Shown: piece after piece, positions 20,231-31,540 of the stretch
Layout: every line of letters starts with the position of its first letter
Position numbering within the stretch: the stretch's first letter is position 1
NCBI GenBank assembly: GCA_023548195.1
Contig: JAJHZJ010000693.1
Span: forward strand, 1 to 64,000
Length of the DNA stretch: 64,000 bases
Direction of reading: 5' to 3'
Source of the DNA: Bettongia penicillata ogilbyi
Lineage: Eukaryota > Chordata > Mammalia > Diprotodontia > Potoroidae
Notes under the pieces: model-generated
Seen by the model: the letters and a program-made list of their open reading frames with translations, nothing else
Databases searched by the model: none
Told to the model about the DNA's origin: nothing
Made by a program: the position numbers and the translations under genes

Positions 20231-21075
20231 GCTCAACAAAATTAACTGCCATAGGTTAGCCATGTCTGATAGTATATGTGATTTTCTACCACTCTAGGGT
20301 CCCTACTCTTGCAAAGAAGGGAGGAAAGTGTATTTTCTCCTCTTTTTGAGGGCCTAGTTTGAACCTGGATCTTTTGACTTGCAACCCAGAATCCTTTCCA
20401 TTCCCCTCAGCTCTTATCCTTTTTTTCCTTAATCCTGAAAGCTCTGATCCCTCTGGTTTCCTAACCTTAACTTAAACTACGCCTTTATTAATAGTGTTGT
20501 ACTCTGACCCTCTGACTTCCAAATGCATCTCATTTTCCAGGACACACACTACTGGTAGATGATGGTTGGATTTCTGTTTTTTTTAATTTGTTTTTGTTTT
20601 AAAAGAGAAATGCCACTTACATAATTTACATAGATAATCATGATATTAATGGGCAGTGATGAACACAATAAACCATTTAGAAAAAATTATGTATATCTCA
20701 CAAAAGGCCTGTATAATAAGGTATTCTAAGTATTCAAGTCTTGTCATATAAAGTGATGGATTGCTGGCCTCAGAAGTTGTACGCACATTGAAGGAATCCT
20801 TAATTTTGTTAATCTCAGCTGAATTAATTAGACATGTACGTAAACACATATAAAACCCACCCTCTTTAGGTTGCCCCATAAATCAAGTAGAGTTTTCAAC
20901 TTTAATAATATAAAACTGCACTAAGACTTTTGGGACATCCAGTATATTTCCCCATTTGTCCACAAAAATAGATATTCTGAGCTTTTATTCTGAGTGGAGT
21001 GAAGCAGAGAACATCAAAGCTAGAATTAAGAGAAAGCTAGGGTGTTGTGATAGAAGATACATAGAATTTGAAATT
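20231..21075. other. Mostly unique DNA, no gene seen
   Basis: About 840 bp with no confidently recognised repeat beyond a T-rich patch near 20575-20605. No supported coding frame. Confidence 0.45.
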
Positions 21076-21079
21076 GAAG

Positions 21080-21325
21080 GACCTCTTTCAAACACTGGTT
21101 CTGTTGATTGCATGATACCTATGTGACCATGATCAATCCACTCTCTCCTCTTTAGACCTCAGTTTCCTTATCTGTAAAGTTAGAGGGTTGGACTAGGTGA
21201 CCTCTCAAGTCTGTTTCAGCTCCAAATCTATGAAACTGTGACCTCCATGGGCTTTGGTTCCCTCATCTGAAAAGCTTGGGGTTTAACCTAGATGACCTTT
21301 GACGTATGCTGAAGTCAGCTCTAAG
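21080..21325 (+). repeat. MIR-type SINE and a tail duplicate
   Basis: Contains ctcagtttccttatctgtaa, ggttggactaggtgacctct and a second similar tail ggtttaacctagatgacctt. Confidence 0.55.
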
Positions 21326-21509
21326 TGGCTGACAAGGGTTGATTGGTAAATTTTCATTGGAAATTGGCAAATGCTACAAATGGAGGTTTGATTCATTCCC
21401 TTCCATTCTATGGGTCTGTCACAATGCAGTTCTTTTTCTTACTGTCACTTCAGTGAAGGGGCTGGCTTTGTTTACTTCCATGGTAGTACCTGGGTACTTT
21501 AATATAGGG

Positions 21510-21690
21510 ATACTAGAGCAGCTAGATTGTGCTCGAAGGCCTGGAGTCAGGAAGACCTGAGTTCAAATCTAGCCTCAGACACTTACTAACTGAATGACGC
21601 TGGGTAACTCACTTGACCTGTTTGCCTCAGTGTCCTTATCTATAAAATGAACTCGAAAAAGAAATGACAAACCACTCCAATATATTTTGA
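21510..21690 (+). mobile_element. MAR1 CORE-SINE, 3' truncated
   Basis: Starts gagcagctagattgtgctcg, then gagttcaaatctagcctcag, tcacttgacctgtttgcctc and aaaccactccaatat, where the RTE-like tail stops and TA-rich DNA follows. Confidence 0.85.
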
Positions 21691-21709
21691 AATATGTATT
21701 ATATAAAAT

Positions 21710-21746
21710 ATATACATACGTATATATAATATATACGTATGTATAT
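21710..21746. repeat. Perfect 17-bp palindrome arms with 3-nt centre
   Basis: Left arm 21710-21726 pairs exactly with 21730-21746 across the centre taa. It lies in TA-rich sequence directly after a truncated MAR1. It could extrude as a hairpin or cruciform. Confidence 0.9.
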
Positions 21747-22149
21747 GTGCATGTGTATGTATTCTGGCTTAGCAAGAGCCCAAGAGCCAGAGGATTAAAG
21801 ATGTTCTGTTTTAACTCAAATAGGAGCCAGTCCCCGGCTGAGAAGCATAATCCCTCTTTCTCAATCCTTGTCTCATTCCTTCCACCAGTAGAATGTTGTT
21901 CCTGGTGAGCAAGGATTTACCTCATCTTCTTTGCAGCCTCACCACCTAGCACAGTTCCCAGCTCATAATAAACCCTAAATAAAAGTTTACTGAACTGAAT
22001 TAGATTCTCATATGAGGAAATAAGAGTCTATCCAGAGAAGGAAATTGACTTGCCTAAGGCTAAACCTCTCCATTGGCAGAGCTGAGACTAGAATTTAGAT
22101 TTTTCTGACTTAAAAATCCAGATCTCTTTCCTCCTCTCCATGTGATCTC

Positions 22150-22345
22150 TGCAGGATAGGTCCTAGTCAGAGCTGGAAGGGACCTCAAAGGTCATTGACT
22201 CCAACTCTTTTATTTTACAAAGGAAGAAACTGAGGCAAAGAGATAGCTTTGTCCAACTGACTCTACTCAAATCTTGTACTTTATAAATAACAGAGGCAAG
22301 ATTCTTACCCAGGGCCACTGATTTCACTCTTTACTTTTCCCATTT
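22150..22345 (-). repeat. CORE/MIR-type SINE, antisense
   Basis: Contains agagctggaagggacctcaa, agaaactgaggcaaagagat and acccagggccactgattt. Confidence 0.5.
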
Positions 22346-22775
22346 ATGAGGCAGAAGTGCATTTTAGTCAAGGGGAAGAGCCTGGAAAAGGCACAGAAAG
22401 GTGGTAGATTTAATGTAATATGTGCAGAGAAAAACAAGAAAGCTAATATGTCTGGATTGTGGTGTGTGATGGGAGATTTATAGCTCAAAAGGATCTTAGG
22501 GACACTCTCTAGTCCCAGAGCAGAGATTGAGACATATTTTTCTGAACATGGCCAATGTGGGAATTTCTTTTGACTATACATGTTTATAGTATAAGAATAA
22601 TGTAATTCTTCCTTTCTCAATTGGTGATAGGAAAGGTGGAAAGGAGAAAAGACAGATTGAAGAAGTGGAATTTAATTTTTTAAAAAGAAAAAGGGGTAAA
22701 AGAGGTTATCCTGTGCTACCACTTCATGTTACAGATGAGGAAATGGAGGCCATGGAGGTAAAGGGACTTGACCAA
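22345..22775. other. Spacer, no gene seen
   Basis: Largely unique; ends with a decayed CORE fragment (ttacagatgaggaaatggag). The minus-strand frame at 22324-22620 has no recognised domain and no splice context. Confidence 0.45.
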
Positions 22776-22779
22776 GGTC

Positions 22780-22965
22780 AATTCAATTTGGCAAGCATTT
22801 ATTAAGCACCTGTGGTAAGTTGGGCACTATGGAGTGCAAAGACAAAAATTATATGATTTCTTACCTCAGGTACCTTGAAGCTTAATAGAGATGGGAGAGA
22901 TGGGGGAAGAGAGCATATAAATACTAATTAAATGTCAACTATACACAAAGTAAACACAAAGCAAT
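22780..22965 (+). repeat. Ancient interspersed repeat
   Basis: Contains ggcaagcatttattaagcac, ggtaagttgggcactatgga and ttgaagcttaatagagatgg. Confidence 0.62.
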
Positions 22966-23035
22966 AGAAAGAATGCTGGATTTAAAGTAAGCGATCCCAG
23001 TTCAAATACTGTCTCCGTTACTTCTTATGCAAGTT

Positions 23036-23094
23036 GGTGAATGAATGAATGAAAAACATTTATTAAGTGCTTTCTAGGTGTTAGAAAATAGAGA
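23036..23094 (+). repeat. Ancient interspersed repeat, left half split by L1
   Basis: Contains aaaaacatttattaagtgct and ends in tagaaaatagaga. The right half resumes at 24478 with tagaaaaatggaga then caatctctgctcccaaggat. Confidence 0.7.
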
Positions 23095-23149
23095 AGTGTC
23101 AAAATGAGTAGATGATTTAGATATAAAGGCTGATACTATAAACAAACTG

Positions 23150-23790
23150 GGAGAGCAAGGAATAGTTTACCTGTCAGATTTATGAAGAATGGAAGGATTT
23201 ATGACCAATCAAGAGATAGAGAACATTATGAAATACAAAATGGATAATTTTTATTACATTAAATTGAAAAGGTTTACACAAAAAAGCCAACACAACCAAG
23301 ATTAGAAGGGAAGCATAAAACTGGGAAAGAATTATTACATCCAGTGTCTCCGATAAAGGCCTCATTTCTAAAATATATAGAGAACTGAATCAGATTTATA
23401 AGAATACAAGTCATTCCCCAATTGCTAAATGGTCAAAGGATATGAACAGGCAGATTTCAGGTGAAGAAATTAAAGCCATCTATAGTCATATGAAAAAATG
23501 CTCCAAAATAGTATTGATTAGAGAAATGCAAATCAAAGCAACTCTGAGGTACCAAATCATACCTATCAGATTGGCAAAATAGGAAAATGACAGATATTGG
23601 AGAAGATGTGGGAAAATTGGAACACTAATGCATTGTTGGTGGAGTTGTGAACTTAGTCAAACATTATAGAGAGCAATTTGGAACTATGTGCAAAGGGCTA
23701 TACAACTGTGTATACCCTTTGACCCAGCAATTCCATTTCTAGGTCTGTATCCCAAAGGAATCATAAAAACAGGAAAAGGAGTCACATGTA
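23150..23790 (+). pseudogene. L1 ORF2p C-terminal remnant, broken
   Basis: Translation pieces match the cysteine-containing L1 ORF2 end: FMTNQEIENIMKYKMDN, KWSKDMNRQISGEEIKAIY, SHMKKCSK, IREMQIKATLRY, RCWRRCGK-like (ilewRRCGKIGTLMHCWW in frame pieces), and CVYPLTQQFHF. Here the C-x-C region of ORF2 would lie. Stops and frameshifts are present; nothing upstream of this is retained, so it is inactive. Confidence 0.7.
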
Positions 23791-24169
23791 CAAAAATATC
23801 CATAGCAGTTCTTTTTGTGATGGTCAAGAATTGAAAATTGAGGGGATGTCCATCGATTGGGGAATGACTGAACAAGTTGTGGTATATGAATGTAATGGAA
23901 TACTATTATGCTATAAGAAATGATGAGTAGGCAGACCTCAGAAAAACCTGGAAAGACTTACATGAACTGATGCTGAGTGAACGGAGCAGAACCAGAAAAA
24001 CATTTTACACAGTTAACAGCAAGATCGTGTGATGACTAACTTTAATAGACTTATCTCTGCTTAGCAATGCAAGGATCTAAGACAACTCCAAATGACTTAT
24101 GATGGAAAATGCTATCCACATCCAGAAAAACAACTATGGAGTCTAAATGCAAATCAAAGCAGACTTTTT

Positions 24170-24171
<2 letters not shown>

Positions 24172-24235
<64 letters not shown>

Positions 24236-24256
24236 TTTTCTCTCTCTCTCTCTCTG
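24172..24256. repeat. (CT)n tract in L1 3' UTR
   Basis: CT units with two short interruptions (near 24216 and 24236). Overlapping serine/leucine frames are compositional. Confidence 0.95.
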
Positions 24257-24545
24257 TGTTTCTTCTTTTTCATGGTTTCTCCCATTGGTTCTAATTCTTC
24301 ATTACAACATGACTAATGTGAAAATATGTTTTATGTGAATATATATGTAGAGTCTGTATCAGACTGTATGCCATCTTGGGGTGGAGAAGAGGAAGGGATG
24401 AGGAGGAAATTTGAAAGTCAAAATCTTATGGAAGTGAATGGTGAAACTAAAAATAAATTAATTAACAAAATAGACAATAGAAAAATGGAGACAATCTCTG
24501 CTCCCAAGGATGTCACATTATGATGGGGGGGACAGTACATAGGGG

Positions 24546-25370
24546 ATGTTAGCTGTTAGTTACATAGGAAGTCCCATGATCCTTAAGGTGCAGGGACAGA
24601 GCAGAAGGTATTAAATGACTTAATCCCTTTGGATTCATCAGTCTCCTCATGGGTAAGACTGAGGCAGGTAGATTAGATAAGTAGTAAACATCCCTGGAAT
24701 TTGAAATCTATGATCTGAGAATCGAAGGCTTAGGGAATGTCAGAGATAAGACTTCCAAGCCAGATTCTTTCCAACTCTGACATGCTATTACTCAATAAAA
24801 GGCTTTGTGTTAATTTTTTCCCTTTAATTTCATTTATTTCCTTTTGTCTTTTATTTCAAATAATCTCTGTGAGATACAAGCCTCCCTTCTCTTCCTGCTC
24901 TTTTGGCCTCACTGGGACTGGTCAAGCCCTGCTGCAGGAAGCAACCACTCATCTTTATTTCCCCCAGGACCATTACTCCCAGGGGGTGAGCAGCAGTCTA
25001 CCCAGACCCCAACAGCACAGGAAGACTGATGATGCTAGTATGTCACCGTCATTTATCCTTTTTAATTTTCTTTTCCTTTGGGGCAGGAGGGGGAGGAAAG
25101 AAGGAAAAAAAAATGCCCTCCCCTTCCCTGAAAGAAATCATCTAACCACATGCCCAAGGAACCTCTGCCGAAAATCCATCATTTGTTTTAATAATGAAAG
25201 CTGTCAGGAACCCTGGTTTGGTCGGAAATGATGGCCTGGATAAATATTTGGTCTGTAACTGATTTATGGGCTTGGGGTGGGGGAGAAATCAGATTAGGGG
25301 CTAATCACAGCTGTGCAGGAAACTCTGCTGGGCTGGATGCCGGCACAGATCATGCTGGGGATCAAGAGTG
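24546..25370. other. Mostly unique block, possible conserved noncoding DNA
   Basis: After about 24780 the sequence is free of recognised repeats. The part at 25130-25350 (tccatcatttgttttaataa, gataaatatttggtctgtaa, ctaatcacagctgtgcagga) has the balanced, motif-rich look of a regulatory element. Frames here have no recognised family. Confidence 0.4.
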
Positions 25371-25595
25371 AAGACACTCAGGTCTAGATGACCTCAGAGG
25401 CTGGTGAAGACTCACCCTGAGGGGGCAAGCAGAGGTCTGGGGCAGGCATTCTTCCAGGAGAGGGAAGAGTAAGAGGTTACAATCAGCCCTCCAGTACTGA
25501 GACATGGTTTGGAGAAATTTTTTGACCACCCAGAGACTACTGGAGTCTCTAGTCTCTTCATTCAAGTTTATCCCACATAGAGCTTTTCAGCAGCA

Positions 25596-25815
25596 TTTTT
25601 TTTTTCAGTTATGTCTGACTCTTTGTGACCCTACTTGGGATTATCTTGGCAAAGATACTAGAATGGTTTGCCATTTCATTCTCCAGCTCATTTTACTAAG
25701 GCAAGAAGGGTTAAGTGACTTGCCTAAGGTCACACAGCTAATAAGTGTCTGAGGCTAGATTTTAACTCAGGTCTTCCCGACTCCAAGCCCAGCACTCTAT
25801 CTACTGTATTACTTG
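25596..25815 (-). mobile_element. MAR1 CORE-SINE, antisense
   Basis: Antisense order: cagttatgtctgactctttg, gggattatcttggcaaagat, aaggtcacacagctaataag, ccagcactctatctactgta. Confidence 0.87.
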
Positions 25816-26330
25816 GTAGACATCTAATAAATGCTTATTGATGGATTGCTGACTGGGTTACCAACCTCAGAAGGTTATTGTCCAAGTTAAATGCCATAAC
25901 AGATATAAAGGGCTTTTTAATCCTTGGAGTGTTACATAAATGACAACTATTATTTCTATTATCATAACATTAAAAATAAAGACATCTGTTTTAGTGCTTT
26001 AAGGTTGGAAAAATGTTTTACCTCTACTTTCTCTTTTGTTTTAGTTGTGTCTCTTTGCAAGGCAGTGTGTATCGTTTATAGATCATAGGTAGAAGGGACC
26101 TCAGATACCATCTATTCAAACTCCTCCATTTTACAGATGAAGAAACTGAGGCCTAGAGAAGTTAAATGGCTCTCCCAAGTTCACACAGATAGTACCCTTC
26201 AGAGGAGGGAGTCTTTCCACAGTGCCACCAAAACTGGGCTTAGAGTTAGAATGACCTGGGTGCAAGGTCCACCTTTGACAGACACTGACTGTGAAGCCAA
26301 CGACACGTCACTTAGTGCTCCCTGAGCAAA
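25816..26330. repeat. L2-like end, MIR 3' half, CORE fragments
   Basis: 25820-25850 has aaatgcttattgatggattg (L2 end). 25855-25975 is MIR-like (gtccaagttaaatgccataa). 26080-26200 is antisense CORE (ttttacagatgaagaaactg). Confidence 0.5.
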
Positions 26331-26740
26331 GTGTCTGCCTGACTGCAATAGTGGAGGCAATTGGAGTTACACACATTGGATGAAATTAAAGGTTTCGGCC
26401 AGAGGGAAAAAATATCATTAAATAATTGTGTAATTTTAGCTTATAAAGTCATTCCCTCATCAGCAACATAGTTTGATATGGCAGAGCTGGTCAAGAGAGT
26501 CAGCCTTGCCTCACAATGCTGCACTACAGAGTGATCTCACTCAACTACCTCCACTCCCCTAACACCTTCTACCTGTAGTGTAAATAAAGATGACAACGTA
26601 TTAAACATGCTTAGATTCCCATGGAATATACCATATAAGACCCTTGTGATCAAGTCACCCTTAGAATGAAATTGTGGTGAATTATAGATTTCTGGGGTTT
26701 CTGGGAAGGACATTTTGATGTCCACCCCCACACATTATAT
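26330..26740. other. Unique spacer, no gene seen
   Basis: No recognised repeat or coding support over about 400 bp. Confidence 0.45.
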
Positions 26741-26744
26741 CCTG

Positions 26745-27115
26745 ACTCTTCCAAAATGTCTCATCCTCTGTCTCCTCTCCGTTCTCCTTTCTCTCTGCTC
26801 TTCTTCCTTCTCTTTATCTCTCTCTTCTCATTTCCTCTCTTCTCTCTCATCTCCCTTTGTCCTTTCCTTTCTCCTCCTCTTCCCTCTCCTCTTCTCCCCC
26901 TCTCTCTTTTTCTTCTCTCTCTCCATTCCCTCTTTCCACCTTTCCTATCTTCTCTTACCCCATTCTTTCTTTTCTTCTCTTCTCATTCACTCTTTTTTCC
27001 TCTTCTCATCCCCTCTTACTTTTCCTTTCTCTTCTACCCTTTCCTCTTTTCTCCCTCTTTCCTTGTTCTTTTTTTTTTTAACCCTCCTCTTCTCTTCTAT
27101 TCTATCTCCTTTCCC
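26745..27115. repeat. Long C/T-rich tract
   Basis: Irregular pyrimidine tract of about 370 bp. It creates a 200-codon serine/leucine/phenylalanine frame (26715-27317) that is not a gene. Confidence 0.93.
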
Positions 27116-27228
27116 CAGAAGCTCAAGAGGGTTCAGGGTCAAGTTTGAAGTGTATGTATGTATTTATGGTTGGGGTGGGACAGATCAAGGGCAGGTAAGG
27201 AATCCTTTCTTCCTCTCCTTTCCCCACC

Positions 27229-27229
<1 letters not shown>

Positions 27230-27259
<30 letters not shown>
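27230..27259. repeat. (CA)15 microsatellite
   Basis: Uninterrupted CA units. Confidence 0.96.
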
Positions 27260-27261
<2 letters not shown>

Positions 27262-27499
27262 CATACTCTTGGTATTTGTGGTCTCAATCAATGAGACAGC
27301 AAGAAAGGAGTCTGTAGCACTGGGCAAAGAAGCTAGTTATAGATTTAGTGGGTGTGAAGAATACTCTCATAGATGGGAAATGAGCTGGATGATCTAATGG
27401 TACACTGGTGCCTCATTTCACTTGAATGCACAGGAATTGATAGTCTTTTGACAGCTGTCTTTTTTTAACTTACCATCTAAATATATGGCATGGGGGGGA

Positions 27500-27795
27500 T
27501 TTGGAATTAAAGAACCACAGAAACTCTGCATTGGAAGGGACTTCAGAGATCACTCAAGCCAACCTAGTCCTGAACAAGAATGCCATTTACAGCGTACCTG
27601 ATGAATGACCATCCAGTCTTTGCTGAAGGACTTCAGAATAGCACCCCCAAAACAACCCACTTGATTTTGGAGTAGCTGTAGTTGTTAAGAGGTTCATCCT
27701 TGTATTAAACATTAGTTAGCTTCCTGGAACACCTGCTCATTGGTCTTGGTTCTCTCAGAATCAAGCAGAATACTTCAAATATTTCAAGATAGTGT
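27500..27795 (-). mobile_element. L3/CR1 LINE 3' end, antisense
   Basis: Antisense L3 order: gcattggaagggacttcaga, agccaacctagtcctgaaca, gaatgaccatccagtctttg, aagaggttcatccttgtatt, ttggtcttggttctctcaga. Confidence 0.7.
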
Positions 27796-27899
27796 TCATA
27801 TCCCTTAAGGCTTCTGTGCCGTCAAATCCTATTCTGTCGTATCCCCCCTCTCCTCTTCTAGTTTTCCCTTTCCTCCCTTCTTTTTTCTCCCTCTGCTCC

Positions 27900-28010
27900 C
27901 TTCTAACAAGAATTTATTAAATATCTGCTATGCTCTGGGGTCTAAGAGGATATCCAGACATGAATGAAATTGTTCTTGCCCTCAAAGAGTTTACATTCTA
28001 AGCTAAAATC
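27900..28010 (+). repeat. Ancient interspersed repeat fragment
   Basis: Contains aagaatttattaaatatctg and ttgccctcaaagagtttaca. Confidence 0.55.
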
Positions 28011-28405
28011 ACTCTTTTCTCCTACCCCTTTTCATGTGTGATCAGGGTTTTCCCCTCCTAGTTTGAATTTTTGGTTATTTTTTTCTTTTATTAAAAGGAG
28101 CCACCCCTTGAGCAACTTCTTAAAGAGGCTTATTCATTGAATGGATGTATCTCAGTCAATGTGAAAATCTGATAAGTTCTTAGCCTAAAATGCCCAAGGT
28201 CCCACATTGCATCCTGGGCCATCTCCAGTCGTCCTGATGAATATCTGGCCACTGGACCCAGATGGCTCTGGAGGGGAAAGTGAGGCTGGTGACCTTGCAC
28301 AGCCTTCCCTCAGTCAAATCAAAGTCAAGTACAAGTCATGTCAACATCTTGACGTCATGATCCTCTTTGAGAATGAAGGACAAATACAACCACAGCTACC
28401 ACAAC
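28011..28405 (+). mobile_element. RTE-tailed element, longest copy in window
   Basis: Order: tcagggttttcccctcctag, aaaaggagccaccccttgag, aagaggcttattcattgaat, ttgcatcctgggccatctcc, gatgaatatctggccactgg, ctctggaggggaaagtgagg, tcaagtacaagtcatgtcaa, gagaatgaaggacaaataca. It defines the reference for the shorter copies at 3052, 18081, 42946 and 51735. Confidence 0.72.
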
Positions 28406-28589
28406 CAACTTGAGCCCTTCTCCATCCTGGCTGCCCTCCTCTGGACCATCTGCAACTCACTAACATCTTTGCTAAACTGTGTCACTCAGATATGAACACA
28501 CTTCTAAATTGTGAGGTCACTTCCTGGCTCTTGCCTTTCCTCTTCTGCAAAATGAGGGGGTTTGACTGGATAATCTCCAGCACTAAGCC

Positions 28590-28890
28590 ACAGAACTGCA
28601 TCATTTCAGAGTTGGAAAGGACCTTAGTGTCCCCCTAGTCGAACCCAACTCAAAAGGAATCCCCCACTAGAACCTACCAGATAAGCGGTCCTCTAGGGAA
28701 GACTTGTAGGTTTCAAGAATCTGCCTCTTGAGGCAGTCCATTCTCCCTTTGGGAAGAGCTCTAATCGGGAGAAAGTTTTTCCCAACATAGGCTGTTTTAG
28801 CCTCTTTTTAACTTCTACCAATTATTCTTGGTTCTCTCTTCTGGAGCCAAATAAAACAAATCTAATACCTCTCCCATCTGATCATGGATC
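28590..28890 (-). mobile_element. L3/CR1 LINE 3' end, antisense
   Basis: Contains cagagttggaaaggacctta, gaggcagtccattctccctt, gggagaaagtttttcccaac, attcttggttctctcttctg. Confidence 0.7.
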
Positions 28891-29095
28891 ATAGGTCCAT
28901 GGATCTAGGAATAGAAGGTACCCCAGAGGTCATCTAGCTTAGTTCTTTCATTTTACAGATGAGGAAACTGAGACCCAAAGAGGTGGAATGATTTGACCAA
29001 GATTGTATTGTTAGCAAGTAACACAGCAAGCATTTGAACCCAGGCTCTCTGACTCCAAATTAAGGCTTCATTCTGTTGTACTGCTATGCCTTCCC
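28891..29095 (-). repeat. MIR/CORE-type SINE, antisense
   Basis: Contains ttttacagatgaggaaactg, aacacagcaagcatttgaac and ctgttgtactgctatgcctt. Confidence 0.6.
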
Positions 29096-29270
29096 TAATA
29101 AAATCTGTTGGTTTGAAAATGAAAGCCATCCCTGCTACATACCATCTGTATGAACTTGGTCAAATCACTCAATCTCCTCCTCATTTTCCCCATTGGAAAA
29201 ATGCAAGGACTTGACCAAAATATCTCTTGCCTCCCTCCCAGCTCTAAATCTTGTGTCTTTATGACTCATT
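29096..29270 (+). repeat. MIR-type SINE fragment
   Basis: Contains gtatgaacttggtcaaatca, ccccattggaaaaatgcaag and cccagctctaaatcttgtgt. Confidence 0.5.
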
Positions 29271-30590
29271 ATTGGTAGGACATTCATTTGTGGTAAGTTG
29301 TTTTTCTATAGTGCTGATGGGTTGCATGGACCCATCCAGACTCTGGCCCAAGTCCCTTGTTTACTGAGGCAGAACTAAGACAAGGTAATTAGGAATACTT
29401 CCCAGGACACTGGAATTTAGAGGGGGCTGACTCCACAGTGACCAGAGAACTCAACGGCTAGGAACTAGACCTGTGGTTCCTAGACTAGGGAACTTTCAGA
29501 TGAGGTCACTCCTTAATATAAGACAATATTTATAAAGCCCTTAGTTGCTAAGGCACATAGTAGGCTTTTAATAAATGCCTGCTCCCTTCCATTTTCTTCT
29601 TCTACCAGTTCAGGTTCACACCTTCTCTCCAACCTACAGCCCTAGAAAGCTGCCTGGAATGATGAATGGTTAAAGTAACTTGTCCAGGGTTACCCAACCA
29701 GTATGTAGTGGAGTTGGAGACTTCTGTTGTTCAAGGACAACTTTCTATCCATAAAACCATTAGGCAGTAATAAAACATAGGGACTTGCAACTTAATCTCA
29801 GAAGGATAGGCACTCAAATTTGAAAGGGATCCTAATTTAACAATTCAGCAAGCATCGATTCTCTATCTACTTTGTATTGGGCACTAGGAATACAAAGAAA
29901 ATGAAACAACCCTTCTTGTCAGAAAGTAGGACTTATTCCCATCTTCCTGACTCCAAGGCCAATTTCACTTGTCTCTTAGCTGCTAGGTGGGGGAAAATAT
30001 TTAGTTAAAATAAGAAGCCACCAGATGGCTAAACTTTAGATGAAAACCTCCCTGCCTGATTTCATTCTCTCTCCCCACCCACCTCTCTCCAGATATCAGC
30101 TTCCCTATTTTCCCATCCATGGGAACCGGTATCCCATGAAAAAGTTTCTCTTACCAACATGGGGTAGTGTTCTTGGTCACTTCTCAACAATGTCTCATGT
30201 TCTAGGATATTAGGTCTCTCCTCACTCCCCAACCCAAATGTTTCCCTGAGTGTATTTTGTGGTGTTTGCCGTGGGCAGCAGAATTTCTAGTTATAATCCT
30301 ATTTCCTTGATAAATGGTTATTTATTTATTTATGAGATGCTTGACCAGGAATAGAGTGTATGTACCTATGTGAGAGTGTATATTTCCTTATAGATGTATA
30401 GATTTAGAGCTAGAAGGGATCTTAGAAGCCATTGAATTTAAACTTATTTTACAGATGTGGAAACTAAGGCACAGATAAGTTAAGTGACTTTCCCAGGGCA
30501 GTATAGCTTAGTAAGTTTCTGAAAACTCATGGTTTCCTCTATTGACTCTACTTCTCATCTCTTACATTCTGATTTTGGCCAGGTTAACTT
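29271..30590. other. Unique spacer with short L2, MIR and CORE fragments; no gene
   Basis: Short L2-like (29545-29585) and ancient-repeat (29830-29930) pieces and a CORE fragment (30395-30520) lie in otherwise unique DNA. No splice-supported frame seen. Confidence 0.45.
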
Positions 30591-30599
30591 GTCTGTATG

Positions 30600-31080
30600 G
30601 GAATCGGACTCTCAACCTTGACCCCATTAGCAGCCTGTTCCAGGTGATGGAGCTGCAGAGTCCAGAAGGCAGCCAGAGGACCTTTTGTTCCCACTTGTTT
30701 TTGTCACAGAGCCACTGATGCCTAGGGGCCTGAGTCTTGGTGGGTTATTTGGTTAATTAGATCAGGCCAAGTGCAAATGAATAGGAGGGAGGCCACTTTG
30801 GGAAACTGCAGCCCCCATCAACAACATCTAAGGCAAAGAAGCATTTTTTCCTGTGTTAGGAAACAATTATTTGATTAGTTCTTGGTTGAAAGCCGTGGGC
30901 GGCATGTGTGCTTGTTTTCTTTCTCCAAACCATGCCCTAAAGATGATTGTGGCACGCTTGTCCCTTGTGCCACAGTTATTTCCTCACAATTGGGCCATCC
31001 AGATGCCCCAGGCATCATTAATAATGTGGAGCTGAAGAGTTTGACCGGGTGAGGGCTTCAGAGTTCATGGAGATGTAATT
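30600..31080. other. Unique block, candidate conserved regulatory element
   Basis: About 480 bp with no repeat signature. It contains several homeodomain-type cores (ttggttaattagatcagg, ttaataatgtggagc) and stretches such as gaaacaattatttgattag. Composition and lack of decay patterns resemble conserved noncoding DNA. The + frame at 30853-31035 has no recognised domain. Confidence 0.4.
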
Positions 31081-31129
31081 CTGCTGGTCAAGGGGTAAAG
31101 GAAATAATAATAGTAAAAATAAGGAGGAG

Positions 31130-31540
31130 GAGAAAACTCATCTTTCTGTAACACTTTAAGCACTTTCCTTAGCACATGTAAAGATTATCACCCCCCTTTT
31201 ACAGAGGAAACTGAGTCCCCAAGAGGGGAAGTCCTTTGTTCATAATCATGCAGTTAGTAAGATCATAAAGTTCATGAGTCAACCAGCATTAATTAGACAC
31301 TTCCCACTTGTCAGGTACTACGCTAAGAACCGGGATACAAAGAAAGGCAAAAACTGTTTAGAGATAGAAGTGACTTTAGAGGTCATTGAGTTTTCTCTTA
31401 CCCCACCGCCTACCTCATCAGCCCATTTTAGAGATGAGAAAATGAAGTCATTTCCCAATGCAGCAAGAAACAGATCTAAAATTTGAGCCTAGGGGGATGG
31501 AAGCAAGTCGTGTTTTAGAGCCAAGATTGATGTCTATGAA
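31130..31540. repeat. MIR/CORE fragments and ancient-repeat head
   Basis: 31140-31260 reads cttttacagaggaaactgag (antisense type). 31270-31350 reads aaccagcattaattagacac. Confidence 0.5.

Larger units (their letters stand above)
23095..24477 (+). mobile_element. L1 LINE, 5'-truncated, sense
   Basis: It begins inside ORF2 (gtagatgatttagatataaa), passes the ORF2 C-terminus and runs into a marsupial-type 3' UTR (ctgatgctgagtgaacggag, caacatgactaatgtgaaaa, gccatcttggggtggagaag), ending gaaactaaaaataaatta. Imperfect direct repeats (23082-23094 and 24478-24491) mark the insertion into an older repeat. A (CT)n block sits in the 3' UTR. Confidence 0.85.

Noticed and set aside
23095..24477. Retroviral or host gene reading of the conserved-looking 1.4 kb
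   Set aside because: The ORF2 C-terminal motifs, 3' UTR, A-rich end and flanking duplications identify a truncated L1.
26715..27317. 200-codon plus-strand open frame
   Set aside because: It crosses a C/T-only tract and a CA run and consists of serine, leucine, phenylalanine and proline; composition explains it.
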